Positions 36,812 to 47,612 of a stretch of 64,000 nt of DNA are shown in pieces. The DNA is from Alviniconcha marisindica (lineage: Eukaryota > Mollusca > Gastropoda > Provannidae). The DNA lies in contig JABMCL010003469.1 in NCBI GenBank assembly GCA_018857735.1, forward strand, positions 1,626,001-1,690,000, written 5' to 3'. Positions within the stretch are counted from its first letter, which is position 1, and each line of letters starts with the position of its first letter. The notes under the pieces are model-generated. The model saw nothing but the letters and a program-made list of their open reading frames with translations, was not told where the DNA came from and did no database searches. Made by a program: the position numbers and the translations under genes.

Positions 36812-37260
36812 AGTGACTAGTCACTGCATCATTGCTTCACTGGCATGTCTGGTGTTCTTAGATGGATCAATACCAACGTCAGATCTGTCTGTGTCCAGCT
36901 ATTTCATCATCTCTTCACTGGCAGGGTTCTTAGATGGATCAGTACTGATGTCAGATTGTCATGTTAGTGACCAGTCATTGCATCAATACTTCACTGGCAT
37001 GTCTGGTGTTCTTAAATGGGTCAATACCAATGTCAGATCTGTCAGTGACCTGTTACTGCATCATATCTTCTCTGGCATGGTTCTTAGGTGGATCAGTACT
37101 GATATCAGATTGTTATGTTGGTCACCAGTAATTGTGTCGTCATTTCACTCAGTATAGAAATTCTTATTCACTGGCATGTCAAGGCTTCTAAGATGAATCT
37201 TTGCTAATGTTGGACAATCTTGTTAGTGACCAGGGATTACATCATTGCTTCATTGACATA
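36812..37260 (+). repeat. Tandem array, 154-bp dimers of about 77-bp monomers (LARP4 intron 6)
   Basis: Alternating monomers carry 'cactggcatgtctggtgttctta.atggrtcaataccaaygtcag' and a shorter 'ctggcatggttcttagrtggatcagtactgat'. The tctggtgttctta block recurs at 36,847 and 37,002. About two dimers plus decayed ends. Confidence 0.8.
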
Positions 37261-37613
37261 ACATAGCTATTTGCATCAACCCTGTATTATATTTACACCA
37301 GATGCAGGTACCTACAGGGAACTCTTGATGCCAGAGAAAAATGCCTTTCAAAGTTGTCATTTGGTCAGTAAACCATTAATTTTGACAGTCTGGAAAAAAT
37401 ATGGAGTTTTTACGTGAAGCAATCAGTAGTTAGTTATCTTGTTGGGAAAATTGGAGCTTGTCGCTAATGCCATGACAGTCTCATCAGTGGCCGATGAAGA
37501 CTACAACTGTTGAAGCCTCCCAGTTTGGTGGGAAATGGCATTCCTTCAGAAATTGTGTGCCTGATTTGCATGCTGTGTCTGTGTGGTGACTGATGGGTTA
37601 TTGGCATGTGCAG

Positions 37614-37778
37614 GAGGTGGAAGCACTGTTCCAGAGTGAAAAGTGTCCCAAACTGACAAGCTGTGAGTTTGCTCACAATGGATACTGGTACATCACCTTC
37701 AGCACTGATGAGGATGCTAGGGAGGCCTACCTCTACTTGCGGGCAAATGAGATCAAGTTTCAAGGCAAACCTGTCCTG
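37614..37778 (+). CDS. LARP4: LARP4 exon 7: RRM
   Basis: Acceptor tgtgcag, donor GTGAGT; 55 whole codons. Encodes EVEALFQSEKCPKLTSCEFA, then HNGYWYITFSTDEDAREAYL and ...FQGKPVL (residues 287-341). The match to human LARP4 (LFKSENCPKVISCEFAHN, NWYITFQSDTDA, FQGKPI) is close. This is the body of the atypical LARP4 RRM. Confidence 0.98.
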
Positions 37779-38412
37779 GTGAGTATTCTTCCTCATGCCC
37801 CTTTGCCCCCCTCTTTTGCTGCTTCTCTTTGTGTCTCTGTATCCCTCACCACCTATTTCTTGAGTCAACCCGACTCCCAACCTGATGTAACTGTCCTTCC
37901 TTCTTTTGTAGTCTTTACTATTTGATGCCTTCTTATGTAGGTATGTTGTCTGGCTTCCTGGGAAGATAATGTCTACATCATGGTGCCCTAATATAGTTAG
38001 TGCATGGTGGCCTACAAGTGGGTGCCCTCCCACAACTCCAGCACAAAATTAGAACTTGCAGAACCAGTTTCAGTGCCAAGCAGAAAGCCAGGCCTTTGCC
38101 CATCCAGTATGCTCATCTCAGATACAGCTAATTAGCTGACTGAACTAGAGTCTCTGAGTGTGAACAACATTATGGTGTGGAATCCAACCTTTCAGGCCAG
38201 GCAAAAAAAAAAGAGAAAAAGAACCGGGTCTTTGATTTTATTAATCCAGGGTTTTTAGTTGCACAGGCTAGAAGTAAATACCATCCCTTAGCCTTGGCTC
38301 AGGCACAACCAGTTGCTGAAGCATCCACAGATGTGTAGACCTGCGCTGCACTATTTCAGATGGAAGGCAAGGATTTGGACCTTGCTAATTTGCATTTTGT
38401 TGTGACCCACAG
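37779..38412 (+). other. LARP4 intron 7
   Basis: GTGAGT to gacccacag. No exon or notable repeat. Confidence 0.85.
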
Positions 38413-38601
38413 GCTCGAATCAAGGCCAAGCCACTGGTGCGAGCGGGAGGCGGGGCGCAGTTCCCTCCCAACAAGAACCCCAGCCGGCAGCAGCAGCAGG
38501 ACCCAGCAGTGCCATACCTGCGGCAACAGCAGGCCCAGTACCCTGTGCTGACACCCATGTCGCAATTTGCTCACCAGCAGCAGGTCCCCCAGGCTGTGTC
38601 G
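38413..38601 (+). CDS. LARP4: LARP4 exon 8: RRM end and Gln-rich region
   Basis: Acceptor gacccacag, donor GTGAGT; 63 whole codons (residues 342-404). Starts ARIKAKPLVRAGGG, matching the ARIKA end of the human RRM, then turns Gln/Pro-rich (SRQQQQDPAVPYLRQQQAQY). The Gln-rich stretch corresponds to the proline/glutamine region after the La module in other LARP4 proteins. Confidence 0.95.
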
Positions 38602-39504
38602 GTGAGTCTGCTTGGAGCACAGTTCTCAGCTCGCTTATAGCTATGCAGTGATCGGTGTACTGGCTGGCTGGGTCCAGAACTGTAGCTTTGCCATTTTTTG
38701 GACACTGTATAATGGATGTGAGAAGAATATTAAGCTTTGCACAGTGGTGGTACTCCTCTCTGAGCTTTAGCTGTTTATAACATATTTTTTGTTACTTTGG
38801 TATGCATAGAGCCAAACATAGATTCAGAACACTAGCAGTTGACTTTGTTTCAGATTATTTTGGCTTGCATAGTTACAGGAGGTAATTTATGTGTTTTTGG
38901 ACTTGACAAAAGCTTTCATATTGTGTGCTGTCCATGTGAGATCTTTCAGACTTTGAATGATGATAACCTCCATTGCATTGTAAAAGCTTTGGGACTTTTT
39001 TTGACAGTGTGGCAGTTGCTTCTTAAATGGGAAGTTGCCTATGAAGCTGAAGATGGGTCTTGTCATGTTGATGCACCAGTAACAGTATATGGCTGTGTTG
39101 GGTGGGCTAATGGTTTCTTTTTCCTTCAGTCAGATCATAGCAAAACCTGTTGTAACTGCTTTCACCCGACTGGAAATAGATTTTCTTTGTTGGTGTTGGT
39201 TGAAACTGGAGGAGCCAGAAATGCAGAAATAGTAGTCTGACTTGTGATTTGACCAGTTTGGTTTTTGCCATGTTGTGATTGACGGTTGAATGAGTGGTAT
39301 CAAATAACTCTTCAAAGGGAAGCAGTCACAGATAGCCCAGGGTTCCCTCCAAGGGTGACCTTCATGTAGCATCTCTCTGCATGTTTGGTGTCCCACTGTT
39401 GGGCACCATGTGTTAGGGTAATGCTGACATGGAGCTGAATGGTAGAATGACAGAAACCTTGTCAGTATGGAGGCTGTGGTGAAGATGAGCTGTTCCTGTT
39501 TCAG
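38602..39504 (+). other. LARP4 intron 8
   Basis: GTGAGT to ctgtttcag. An open frame at 38,839-39,240 (133 codons) has no family resemblance and no splice support. Confidence 0.8.
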
Positions 39505-39588
39505 CCGTTCCTGTACAACTTCCAGCCCATGATGCCCCAGTGGGGAACTCCCAGCACTGCTGCTCCCACTTTCCTAGACCCCGGGGCG
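39505..39588 (+). CDS. LARP4: LARP4 exon 9
   Basis: Acceptor ctgtttcag, donor GTGAGT; 28 whole codons encoding PFLYNFQPMMPQWGTPSTAA and TFLDPGA (residues 405-432). The aromatic/Pro/Met-rich composition resembles the VPQSWSPNPTPYFETP stretch of human LARP4. Called on splice sites, phase and context. Confidence 0.88.
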
Positions 39589-40845
39589 GTGAGTGGTGGC
39601 AGCACTCCGTTGCTAGCTTCTTCTTACTTGATAGTTTTGACTTGTGCGTGATTTTACATCATGATCAAGTTTAGACTGTTGGGCCAGCCAACTGTCTGGC
39701 TGGTGGAACCTGGCAAAGTTTAAATCTTGCAATCTTCTCAGAAATTTGGAAATGTTATGACTGTTGGTCTTTGCATGATGGTATCTTGGTATGTTTCAGT
39801 GAGCTTTACCTGTTGGTGCCACTGTTGGTGACCTTGACAATTTTAAGGTCACATCGGTGTGGCATGCTGTTCTATCTAGTCGATTAAGGTCCAGTTTTGT
39901 GTGATGGTTTGACTAGATTATGAACATGCACCACAATTTTTGACAACCCCATGTTTTAAGAAAGGTAATTGATAAATTTGCTGATATTAACAAAACTTTG
40001 CTTTTGCTCAGACAGAGTGATTAATCTTTAAACCTTATTTGGTGTCTACTGACCCAAACCAGATTCTGTAACATTGTTTCAATGTCACAGATGTGTCAAA
40101 AGCATGAATAGTATTTAAAAAGTTTTTTATTTTTTATTTTTATATATATGTTGTTTTTTTAATATTCTTCTGTGAACTAAACGTAACTTGTATGATGGTC
40201 AAGAAGATCATGCACAATACGCTTTGACTGGTGTATATTTAGGGTACACAATTCACACATTGTTTGACTCACTGACTCACAAGCTGTGCTCTTCCTGTTT
40301 GAACGTCTGTATGAACATCTCCACCCTGCCCCCAGTTCGTTAGAAAGATGATGCCTCACCCTTCCTGCCTGTTGTGGCACACTGTCTACTTCTTACAGTA
40401 TTGCTGTCTTGAACACAGCCATAGCTTGTCCAGCACATGGGGTTATATCACAACTGAACGCTTGGAAGAGATAACCCATGCAGTCCCAGTGGTTATATCA
40501 CACCTAAACATTTGGTTCCTTTTACAAGAAAGAGATAACCCATGCAGTCCCAGTCTGTTTCCATCATTTATAGTGCCACATCCTGTGAAGACCATCCTAT
40601 ACTGACTTAGTGTAAACAGGACAAACACAGAAGTGGATAATTTTGGCACAAGGTGCCTGCTTCATCAGCACCACTAGATGGAGCCAAAGATAAAAAGCAA
40701 CATTTCATGTGAACAGAGAAAGTGACTATGTAGCTAACTGTTTTCACGGAGCCAAAGAGTCTCCCTGCAAGTTTTTTTGGGGGGGGGGGGGGGGGGGGGG
40801 GTTCCCCCCAGATGGAAGGCTTGGGGATGTCTGACCCTTCCTGCT

Positions 40846-41015
40846 TTCTGGAATCTCAGGGCTGTTACTTGAGTCCCCTTACCTGTCTCCTCTCTTGTTT
40901 TTCTGCCAGGTCCTCTTTCTGTCTTGTCGTTTTTCTGCTAATGGTCCATTCTCCTATTTTCTGAAAATTCTCAAACATTTTTCATTAAGAGTTAGGCTTT
41001 TCTGTATGGCTCTTG
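40846..41015 (+). repeat. Dispersed repeat Y, copy 2
   Basis: Partner of 26,484-26,665, directly after a G23 tract and an adjoining CCCCCC. Confidence 0.75.
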
Positions 41016-41186
41016 TTTAGCAGCTAGGTGAAGATAGTATGAGTCAGTGAATTGTGTCAGTAAATTAAATGGAATGGTGGACGATACTAGCCTTACGTGC
41101 TTTTATTAACAGGGGTAATATTGAAGGGAGTAGCCCATCGAAAATTTGTGTTGGATGTTTGTGTATATGTTTTGTTTTATGTTCGT

Positions 41187-41318
41187 GTAGGGATTTGTTC
41201 TGTGCATTGACTTGAAAAAGGGCTTACATATATGACAAGAGTTTTGAAATGTGCATTTGCTTTTGACAGAATTTTGAGTGTGGTTGACATGTTAAAATCC
41301 AATTGCTATCTTTCTGGG
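41187..41318 (+). repeat. Dispersed repeat X, copy 2
   Basis: Partner of 35,566-35,700. It sits about 170 bases after repeat Y copy 2, so Y and X may be parts of one longer element. Confidence 0.75.
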
Positions 41319-41489
41319 GAGGGGGTACTGAAATGCCCGATGAGACATTCAGAGCTTGGAAGAATTTAAGCTAGATTTTCTTTGTTATCAGTGGTGATAT
41401 TTCTGTTTGCTGACAGCTGTGTTGAATGGGTGTGATAATTTTTTGCTCTGATGATATGCCAACATCAGAGGATGTATATGACTTCGCAG

Positions 41490-41584
41490 ATGCTGGCCAT
41501 GAACGGTTACCAGGCCACGAGCATCAAGCCGTCCACCAACCATACCCGCAACATATATTCAGTGCGCAATAACAACAACAGGGG
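41490..41584 (+). CDS. LARP4: LARP4 exon 10
   Basis: Acceptor acttcgcag, donor GG|GTGAGT; phase 0 in, 2 out. Encodes MLAMNGYQATSIKPSTNHTR, then NIYSVRNNNNRG (residues 433-464). It corresponds to the human segment FVNGFNSPGSYKTN, where a NG(Y/F) core is kept. Basic and Asn-rich. Confidence 0.88.
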
Positions 41585-42489
41585 GTGAGTATTCACTTTT
41601 CTTTGGCCTCATTTACATCATCGTGAAAACTGGAGGGGGGGAAAGTAATAATAAAAATGGCCATTCGTATGTAAAGGAAATGGGCATATTTATGTTCCCC
41701 TTAGTTTGTTGTGTGTGCGCATGTTTTCTCTGTTCCGGTTTGAGTCATTGATTTAAAACAATTCTCTATTCTGGTTTAAGTCCTTGATTCTAAACAGTTA
41801 AGTCTGTCATCAGTATTGTTTTGAAACTCGACGAGTGATAGATATTTGACCACAATAAGGGTTTCTACACAGTATGACAGTTTTTGAAAGTTTTTGGGAA
41901 GTGATTCCTATTTTTTATGGTCTTGACAATCTTACTGTCTCTGAAAAATGAATAATTTAGCTGATGTCTTTGGAAGTTTGTGGATTTTGATGTCTCCTGT
42001 TAATTATACTGACAAACCAGTCATGTCCTGACCGAGTTTCATGCTTTACTGTGGGTGTTTATTACTATGTGTAAATTATAAACATGAAATGGCAATACTT
42101 TGACATCAGAATTATGAATTGAAGGGAGTTGAGTACCTGTTTACATATCCTCAGTGTTAAAGCTTTAAAAAACTGACTGCAGAGATACTGTTTTCAAAAC
42201 AAAACATTACTTCAGCACTGAACCCCCCCCCCCCCCCCCAACAAAAACAAAAATCCAGATTTATTAACTATTGCTCTATTGATGTGTTTGGTAAATACGC
42301 CAGCATGTGCACTGTACCCTTCATGTCGCATTCACCTGCAAATGACCATTTGCTGAAAGCTGAAGGTCTCTGTTGTCTCATCTGAGGCCCCTATTTCGTT
42401 GGTTGTTGACAAAAGAGAGTTGGGACCCATTTAAAAGAAACTTGAACCAAGCTTTAGAAGGTTGTCCTTACTTGCTGGCAATGTTTCAG
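41585..42489 (+). other. LARP4 intron 10
   Basis: GTGAGT to gtttcag; contains a C17 tract at 42,223-42,239. No exon seen. Confidence 0.85.
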
Positions 42490-42834
42490 GATGACCAAGC
42501 CCCACCATCGCCCACAGTCTGTCACCTCGGACAAGATGCCAGACTCCCGACCCATGGACCGACCGCATGCCAGCTCCCTGTCCTCTGCCCGCGCCAGTCC
42601 CCGCAACAGCAATCAGCACGCTCCCGAGTCTCATGCCCAGCCACCCCCTTTCCCTCGCAGTCGCAGCGAGGGGTCGACAGGCGCGGGCAACGGACACTTC
42701 AGCAGTCAGCTGCACAGCGCAGTGAGCGCTGCCCCCACCCCGCTGGTCCCTGAGGAAAGTGGGCCTCACCACGCTCCTGCTCAGGCCACTCCCAGCAGCA
42801 AACCTGATTCGATCTCAGCATCAGTGCAACCCAA
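42490..42834 (+). CDS. LARP4: LARP4 exon 11: disordered Ser/Pro/His-rich region
   Basis: Acceptor gtttcag, donor GTAAGG; phase 2 both ends. Encodes residues 464-579, from MTKPHHRPQSVTSDKMPDSR to ...SISASVQPK. Low-complexity Ser/Pro/His/Arg-rich and probably disordered. High GC against AT-rich introns, and an open frame through the whole exon, support coding. The opposite-strand frame here is a shadow. Confidence 0.9.
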
Positions 42835-43607
42835 GTAAGGAGTCATTTTGTCTGGGCTTCTACTGTCTTTAAACAGGGGAAAACCTTTTTCCAGGCCTGG
42901 AAGGGGTCTTGGATGGTTTGGGAATTTCATGATAATAATCAACAGATGTCTGCAGAAGGGGGCGGGGGAACATGGAGGCCAAACAGTCAATGGAAAGTGA
43001 AACATTGATGTAACTTGAAACCACTTCTGGACCTTGTTCAGATCAGTGTGTCAGAAAAGTGTTCAAATTGTGTGTGTGTAGCTGAGCAGTGATGTGTTCT
43101 GGAGAAATGATCTGTAGGTATTTTCATTTTGAACACACTTGTGTATTGGAAACCACTTATAATTGAAGACTGGAAACAGTTTATTGTTGAAGGTGACCAA
43201 AAGTGTGCATTTATGAAAAGAGAATTTATTTCTGAAGAGGCAATACGCCTAAATATGACTTAAAATGTGTACATTTGTGAAAAGATTTTATGTCTGAAGA
43301 GGTAATAACAAACATAGATATCGCTTAGAGTGTTTGCATTGGTGAGAAAAGAATTCCATTTCTAAAGAGGTAATAACAACATAAATACAGCGTAGAGTGT
43401 TTGCATCTGTGAAAAGATGATTATATTTCTAAAGTGGTAATAAAAACATTTCTGAATTTATTACATAATTGAAATAAGAACTATGTCTGTGGACTTGTAC
43501 TTGATGGATACCTTAAGACTGACCCTGCTGTTTGCCACATCATCACACATGCTTTAATCGGATTAACTTTGGTGCTTACTAAGCAGAAAGCACTACTCTG
43601 ATTCCAG
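42835..43607 (+). other. LARP4 intron 11
   Basis: GTAAGG to attccag. Diverged direct repeats of about 60-70 bp ('tgtgaaaagattttatgtctgaagaggtaataac') recur near 43,210, 43,275, 43,340 and 43,410. Confidence 0.8.
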
Positions 43608-43662
43608 ACGAGGAGGAAACTATCGAAGATCAAGACGGAACGACGAAGGTGCTAAAAATTCT
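43608..43662 (+). CDS. LARP4: LARP4 exon 12: Arg-rich box
   Basis: Acceptor attccag, donor GTAAGT; phase 2 in, 0 out. Encodes RGGNYRRSRRNDEGAKNS (residues 580-597). It aligns with the GRRTLFRGRRRREDD box of human LARP4, an RG/RR element likely to add RNA contacts. Small, but its borders and phase are clean. Confidence 0.92.
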
Positions 43663-44240
43663 GTAAGTTCAGATAATAATGTAATTGCCATTTCTTGTTG
43701 CAATTTGTGTCAGTTTTTGTTTAAAATAGTGTCCAGGATGTGGTTTTCATGATGACTAAGGGTATATGAACTGAAGAAGATTGATAAAGCTGTTGGTGCT
43801 CATAAAACTATATGTTCAAAAAAACAAAAATGTTAGGAGCTTTAGCATGTTTTATAATACAGGGTACTTTCTCTTGAACATGCTTTATTCAGGCAGTTTG
43901 GCAATTCATATGTACTGGGTGCTTTTTATAAATTTATCTGTTGCTTAGCTTGAAAGAGGTTTTTAAGCTGTTGAAACAAGCACATACATGTGCATGATAA
44001 TGATAATATTCTGTTTCAGTGCTGATCTTTATATATAAAAAAATACAGAAATTTTGAAGCTCTCAGCGCTGTACAGTATCACAAAAACACAGAAATAATC
44101 ATAAAATACAAAGAAACAATCCAAGAGATCTGATGGCAATGATGATGGAAAGTGATATTATTACGTGTACATGTGTGATGTATTGGTGGGTGGATACAGG
44201 CACAGCAACGTGTGGTGAGTGAAACTTGTGCCTGTTGCAG
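43663..44240 (+). other. LARP4 intron 12
   Basis: GTAAGT to ctgttgcag. Near 44,055 'agctctcagcgctgtacagt' looks like a SINE tail fragment. Confidence 0.8.
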
Positions 44241-44336
44241 AGATCTAATCCCAGTCATGGTGGCAAAGAAGGAAAGCCGCACGAACCCCACTTTGAACTG
44301 GAAGCCACGTCTTTCCCGCCTCTACCAGGCTCAACT
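44241..44336 (+). CDS. LARP4: LARP4 exon 13: FPPLPGS motif
   Basis: Acceptor ctgttgcag, donor GTAAGT; 32 whole codons (598-629). Encodes ...HFELEATSFPPLPGST. Human LARP4 has KFDLLASNFPPLPGSS, one of the best conserved stretches outside the La module. A 47-bp tandem array starts about 20 bases into the next intron. Confidence 0.97.
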
Positions 44337-44357
44337 GTAAGTACATGGGCGTGTGTT

Positions 44358-44680
44358 GTTGGGTTCACTACCAGAATGGTGGTCTTATGGATGCAGCATG
44401 TGGTGTTGGGTTCACTACCTGAATGGTGGTCTTATGGATGCAGCATGTGGTGTTGGGGTGACTACCTGAATGGTGGTCTTATGGGTGCAGCATATGTTGT
44501 TGGGGTGACTACCTGAATGGTGGTCTTATTGCTGCAGCATGTGTTGTGGGGGTGACTACCTGAATGGTGGTCTTATTATTGCTGCAGCATGTGTTGTTGG
44601 GGTGACTACCTGAATGGTGGTCTTATGGGTGCAGCATGTGGTGTTGGGGTGATTACTTGAAGGATGGTCTATTATGGTTG
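44358..44680 (+). repeat. 47-bp minisatellite, seven copies (LARP4 intron 13)
   Basis: The unit is about gttggggtgactacctgaat, ggtggtcttatgg, tgcagcatgtg. 'gaatggtggt' recurs at 44,374, 44,421, 44,468, 44,515, 44,562 and 44,612, so the period is 47 with one 50-bp unit; a decayed seventh follows. Confidence 0.92.
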
Positions 44681-44931
44681 AGGGGTTAATCTTGAAGGGA
44701 TGGCAGGTCTTGATTGAGCCGTTTTTGTGATTTAATCATTTTTGAGGGCAAAGTATCCATAAACCACTTTCTATCAAACTGTGCAAGGTGCACAAATTGT
44801 TCATATTTTGAGTAAGGGGAAGCAACTGTGAATGTTGCAAACTAATTGGGAACCCATTTCTTGTGGGGTTATTTTTCACATTTCACTGTTGCTATGTCTT
44901 CTTATATAGACTGTTTTTGACTGTGTTCCAG

Positions 44932-45311
44932 AATAACTCCTCTTCGAGTGATGCACCTGAGGGCAACAAGCTGTCTGATGTTGTGAAGGGAACTGCCCGC
45001 CCCCACACGCGTTTTGAAGAGAAGGTCAAGGCCACACCTGCCCCTCCCAGCGCCGTGGCTGCAACCCCGGTGGCTGCGGCGGCTTCGGCACCTGCTGCTG
45101 CTCCAGTGTCTAATGCTGATTCCGCCCCTGCTTCCCAGATGACAAGTACTACTAACACAGCCACGCCCCTCACCGCAGCAGCCGTAGTGTCTGCTGTGGC
45201 CGCGTCCCCTGTCACCAAGGAAACAGAAGTGTCTGCAAGCCCCAGCCCCGCCTCCCACACTACTGCCCCTGCCAGTGCCACTGCTGTTGAGCCATCCGCC
45301 CACCCATCCAA
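44932..45311 (+). CDS. LARP4: LARP4 exon 14: LSDVVKG motif and Ala/Pro-rich expansion
   Basis: Acceptor gttccag, donor GTCAGT at 45,312; phase 0 in, 2 out (residues 630-756). Starts NNSSSSDAPEGNKLSDVVKG; human LARP4 has RMSDVVKG shortly after its FPPLPGS motif. The rest is Ala/Thr/Val/Pro-rich low complexity with no clear human equivalent. The last 24 or so bases and the donor lie within a unit duplicated exactly 120 bp downstream. Open frames on the minus strand are shadows. Confidence 0.93.
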
Positions 45312-45525
45312 GTCAGTTGGCCTTTTGGGTTTTCTCTTTGTGGCTTATTGCTGATCTAGTGATGTTTGAAGTGAGGAATGATGTGGCTGATGATGAGGGT
45401 TGTGTGTTGAGCCATCCACCCACCCATCCAAGTCAGTTGGCCTTTTGGGTTTTCTGCTTGTGGCAGATTGCTGATCTAGTGATGTTTGAAGTGAGGAATC
45501 ATGTAGCTGATGATGAGGTTTGTGT
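45288..45525 (+). repeat. 120-bp tandem duplication over the exon 14 donor
   Basis: Two copies exactly 120 bp apart each carry ttgagccatcc, cccacccatccaagtcagtt, tgctgatctagtgatgtttg and aagtgaggaa. Copy 1 holds the last bases of exon 14 and its GTCAGT donor; copy 2 repeats that donor at 45,432. Confidence 0.93.
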
Positions 45526-45812
45526 CCTGCCCCTATACCTACCTCTCACTAGGTAGGGCCCAAGATACAGCATTTGTCTGTTGGTGTGGTTTATTCAGGG
45601 TATTTATCTTTACATACACACTGATACTGGATAAATGTACATTTTGGAGGTGGTTCACTCCCTGTTTGTAGACAAAAGCATGAGAATGGACAAAGTAAAC
45701 ACGACTGGTATAGACTGCAGTATGTGTAGCAGGGAATGGATGTTGCGATGTGCATGCTTCTCCTGCCAACATGGTTTGTGATAAATGGCAATTTTGATGC
45801 TGTCCTTTGCAG

Positions 45813-45963
45813 AACCAGCAAGACCTCCGGTCACCCAGTTTCTTCAGCTGCAGTCAAACCAGTGAGTGAAACGCCGGTGGCCCCCAAGCAAGCCACGGTC
45901 AGCACAGCCCCTGCAAAACAGACCTCGGCACCCGCCCCAGCGCCCGCCTCTACCCCTGCTGCT
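45813..45963 (+). CDS. LARP4: LARP4 exon 15: Ala/Pro-rich
   Basis: Acceptor cctttgcag, donor GTGAGT; phase 2 in, 0 out (residues 756-806). Encodes KTSKTSGHPVSSAAVKPVSE to ...APAPAPASTPAA. Low complexity, probably disordered. Supported by splice sites, phase and GC contrast. Confidence 0.88.
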
Positions 45964-47519
45964 GTGAGTGTGCACTGAACTGGTAGAGCTTTCCGCACTG
46001 ACCTCTAAGCCCAGCCTCTGTTCACAGAGTCTTTCCATCCCACCACTGTGCTGTAACAGTACGGACTGGTAGAATGCACTCTGACTCAAGTCTGATTCAG
46101 CACTGAGATGATTGTCATTTTTTCTCATTTGAGTGCAGCTGATGTCCCTTGTCATCAGTGAACTTGCGCCATTACTTACCTTGAAGGTTTCGTCAGGGAT
46201 CCTTTAGTCTTTCTGTCCCTCTGTTGCTATTCTTCTGTTTGTGAGGAAAGCATGGCAACTACTCTGCAGCTTTTTTGTGTGTGGAATATTGTGAAGTTCT
46301 GATTGGCTGAAGTGCTTGCATGATTGGCAGCCTTCTGGAAGTACTTGGAATGTTCTGCAGTTCTTGTGGGCTTGAGCTATTTCTGGCACAACTTTTTTGT
46401 AGTCTGTCCTTAACACAGCAGGGGGTTATCCACTGATTTTTAGACCATTGTGTTTCTGACCTTGAGGTTGATCCAGGGATCTTTGTTCAGGTCCTGTTGC
46501 TAAACCTATCTTTAACCCACTTGACCCCAGACCAGCCACTGCCCTTTCACTACAAAATCCCATGTTAAGGGAGGTAACTGTGTCAAATGATCCCGGGAGA
46601 CAACGTTAAAAATCAGTAATAAACACCAAATAAACATTTCAGCTCACTTTGTGTTTTTCCCAGTTTGTGAATATGTTGTTCTTGTATATTCAACAGGGTT
46701 TGAATTTGTCATTCAAAAATAAAAGCATAAAACAAATTAAAAGGACATCGCTGGAAGTAGTGAACAACAGCAGAAACAAGGCTACAAGTCTCGCGAGAAT
46801 CCTGTTCCTATTTGTATAAGCTTGGATGCCAATATGGAGTGTGTGGTTACTGGCTGCTACTGGGTAGTCTGGGGTTGCGCAGTGAGAAAAAAGAGTGGTT
46901 GGTGATGGATGGTCTGGGGCAAACTACCCATGAAGAAGCCTCTTTTGCAACTGAATGGGCTCATGGGATGTGCCACAGTGGGAACTAGGCCCGTATCAAC
47001 TGGTTATGTTTTTATTGCTTGTGCTCAGAATGCAAGAGAACTGAGGCACTAGAAATAGACTTGCTGATAAAAGCGAAACAGTAAGCGTGACAAATTACAA
47101 CAGTTTGAATACATATGGTTTTAACCAGGTACAGCAATATGGCTAAAAGAAAGGGTGTGGGGGGTAGAGGGCTATCTATCTTTTTCAAAACATTTTGTCA
47201 GCCTCGTTGGCAAATGTTCCTGTTTTTGCTTTTGTTGAGTTAAAATCAGTACTATAGGGTTAATGAAATATATCATTTATGCCATTACAATCAGATCTGA
47301 TAAAAATATCCATGTAAATTTGAAAGCAACATGAACATAAATTCTGATTAGAACTGTGTTTGAATTTGCACAGACATGGAGTAGATCCATTTTTACCTTT
47401 TTCTTCTTTTTTTCTTCTCCAAATGGTGCATAATTTCTTTGCTACATGTGCAGTTGGGTTCGGGTGGAGGGTGGGCGTGTGTGTGTGTGCTGTTTTATTT
47501 TTTATAGTAGTGCTGTGAG

Positions 47520-47559
<40 letters not shown>

Positions 47560-47612
47560 TTTAGCTGAGTTGCATGACCAGTTTGATTTGAATGTGATGG
47601 TGTTGACAACAG
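45964..47612 (+). other. LARP4 intron 15
   Basis: GTGAGT to gacaacag. An AATAAACACCAAATAAACA stretch near 46,619 could serve as an internal poly(A) signal. No exon seen. Confidence 0.8.
47523..47556 (+). repeat. (GT)n microsatellite, 17 units
   Basis: Lies 56 bases before LARP4 exon 16, within its acceptor region. Confidence 0.97.

Larger units (their letters stand above)
39589..41489 (+). other. LARP4 intron 9
   Basis: GTGAGT to acttcgcag. Holds a diverged piece like the 145-bp family near 39,720-39,860, a short duplication 'agagataacccatgcagtcccagt' (about 40,466 and 40,530), a G23 tract (40,779-40,801) and repeats Y and X back to back. Confidence 0.8.

Noticed and set aside
37464..38033. 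189-codon minus-strand frame
   Set aside because: It is largely the opposite strand of LARP4 exon 7 and its introns; the plus-strand RRM coding is unambiguous.
44892..45311. Minus-strand Ala/Gly-rich frames of 133-139 codons
   Set aside because: They are shadows of the GC-rich Ala/Pro-coding LARP4 exon 14.
45275..45556. 93-codon frame with a duplicated peptide (SHPPTHPSQLAFWVF...)
   Set aside because: It is in a different frame from LARP4 exon 14 and arises from the 120-bp duplication.
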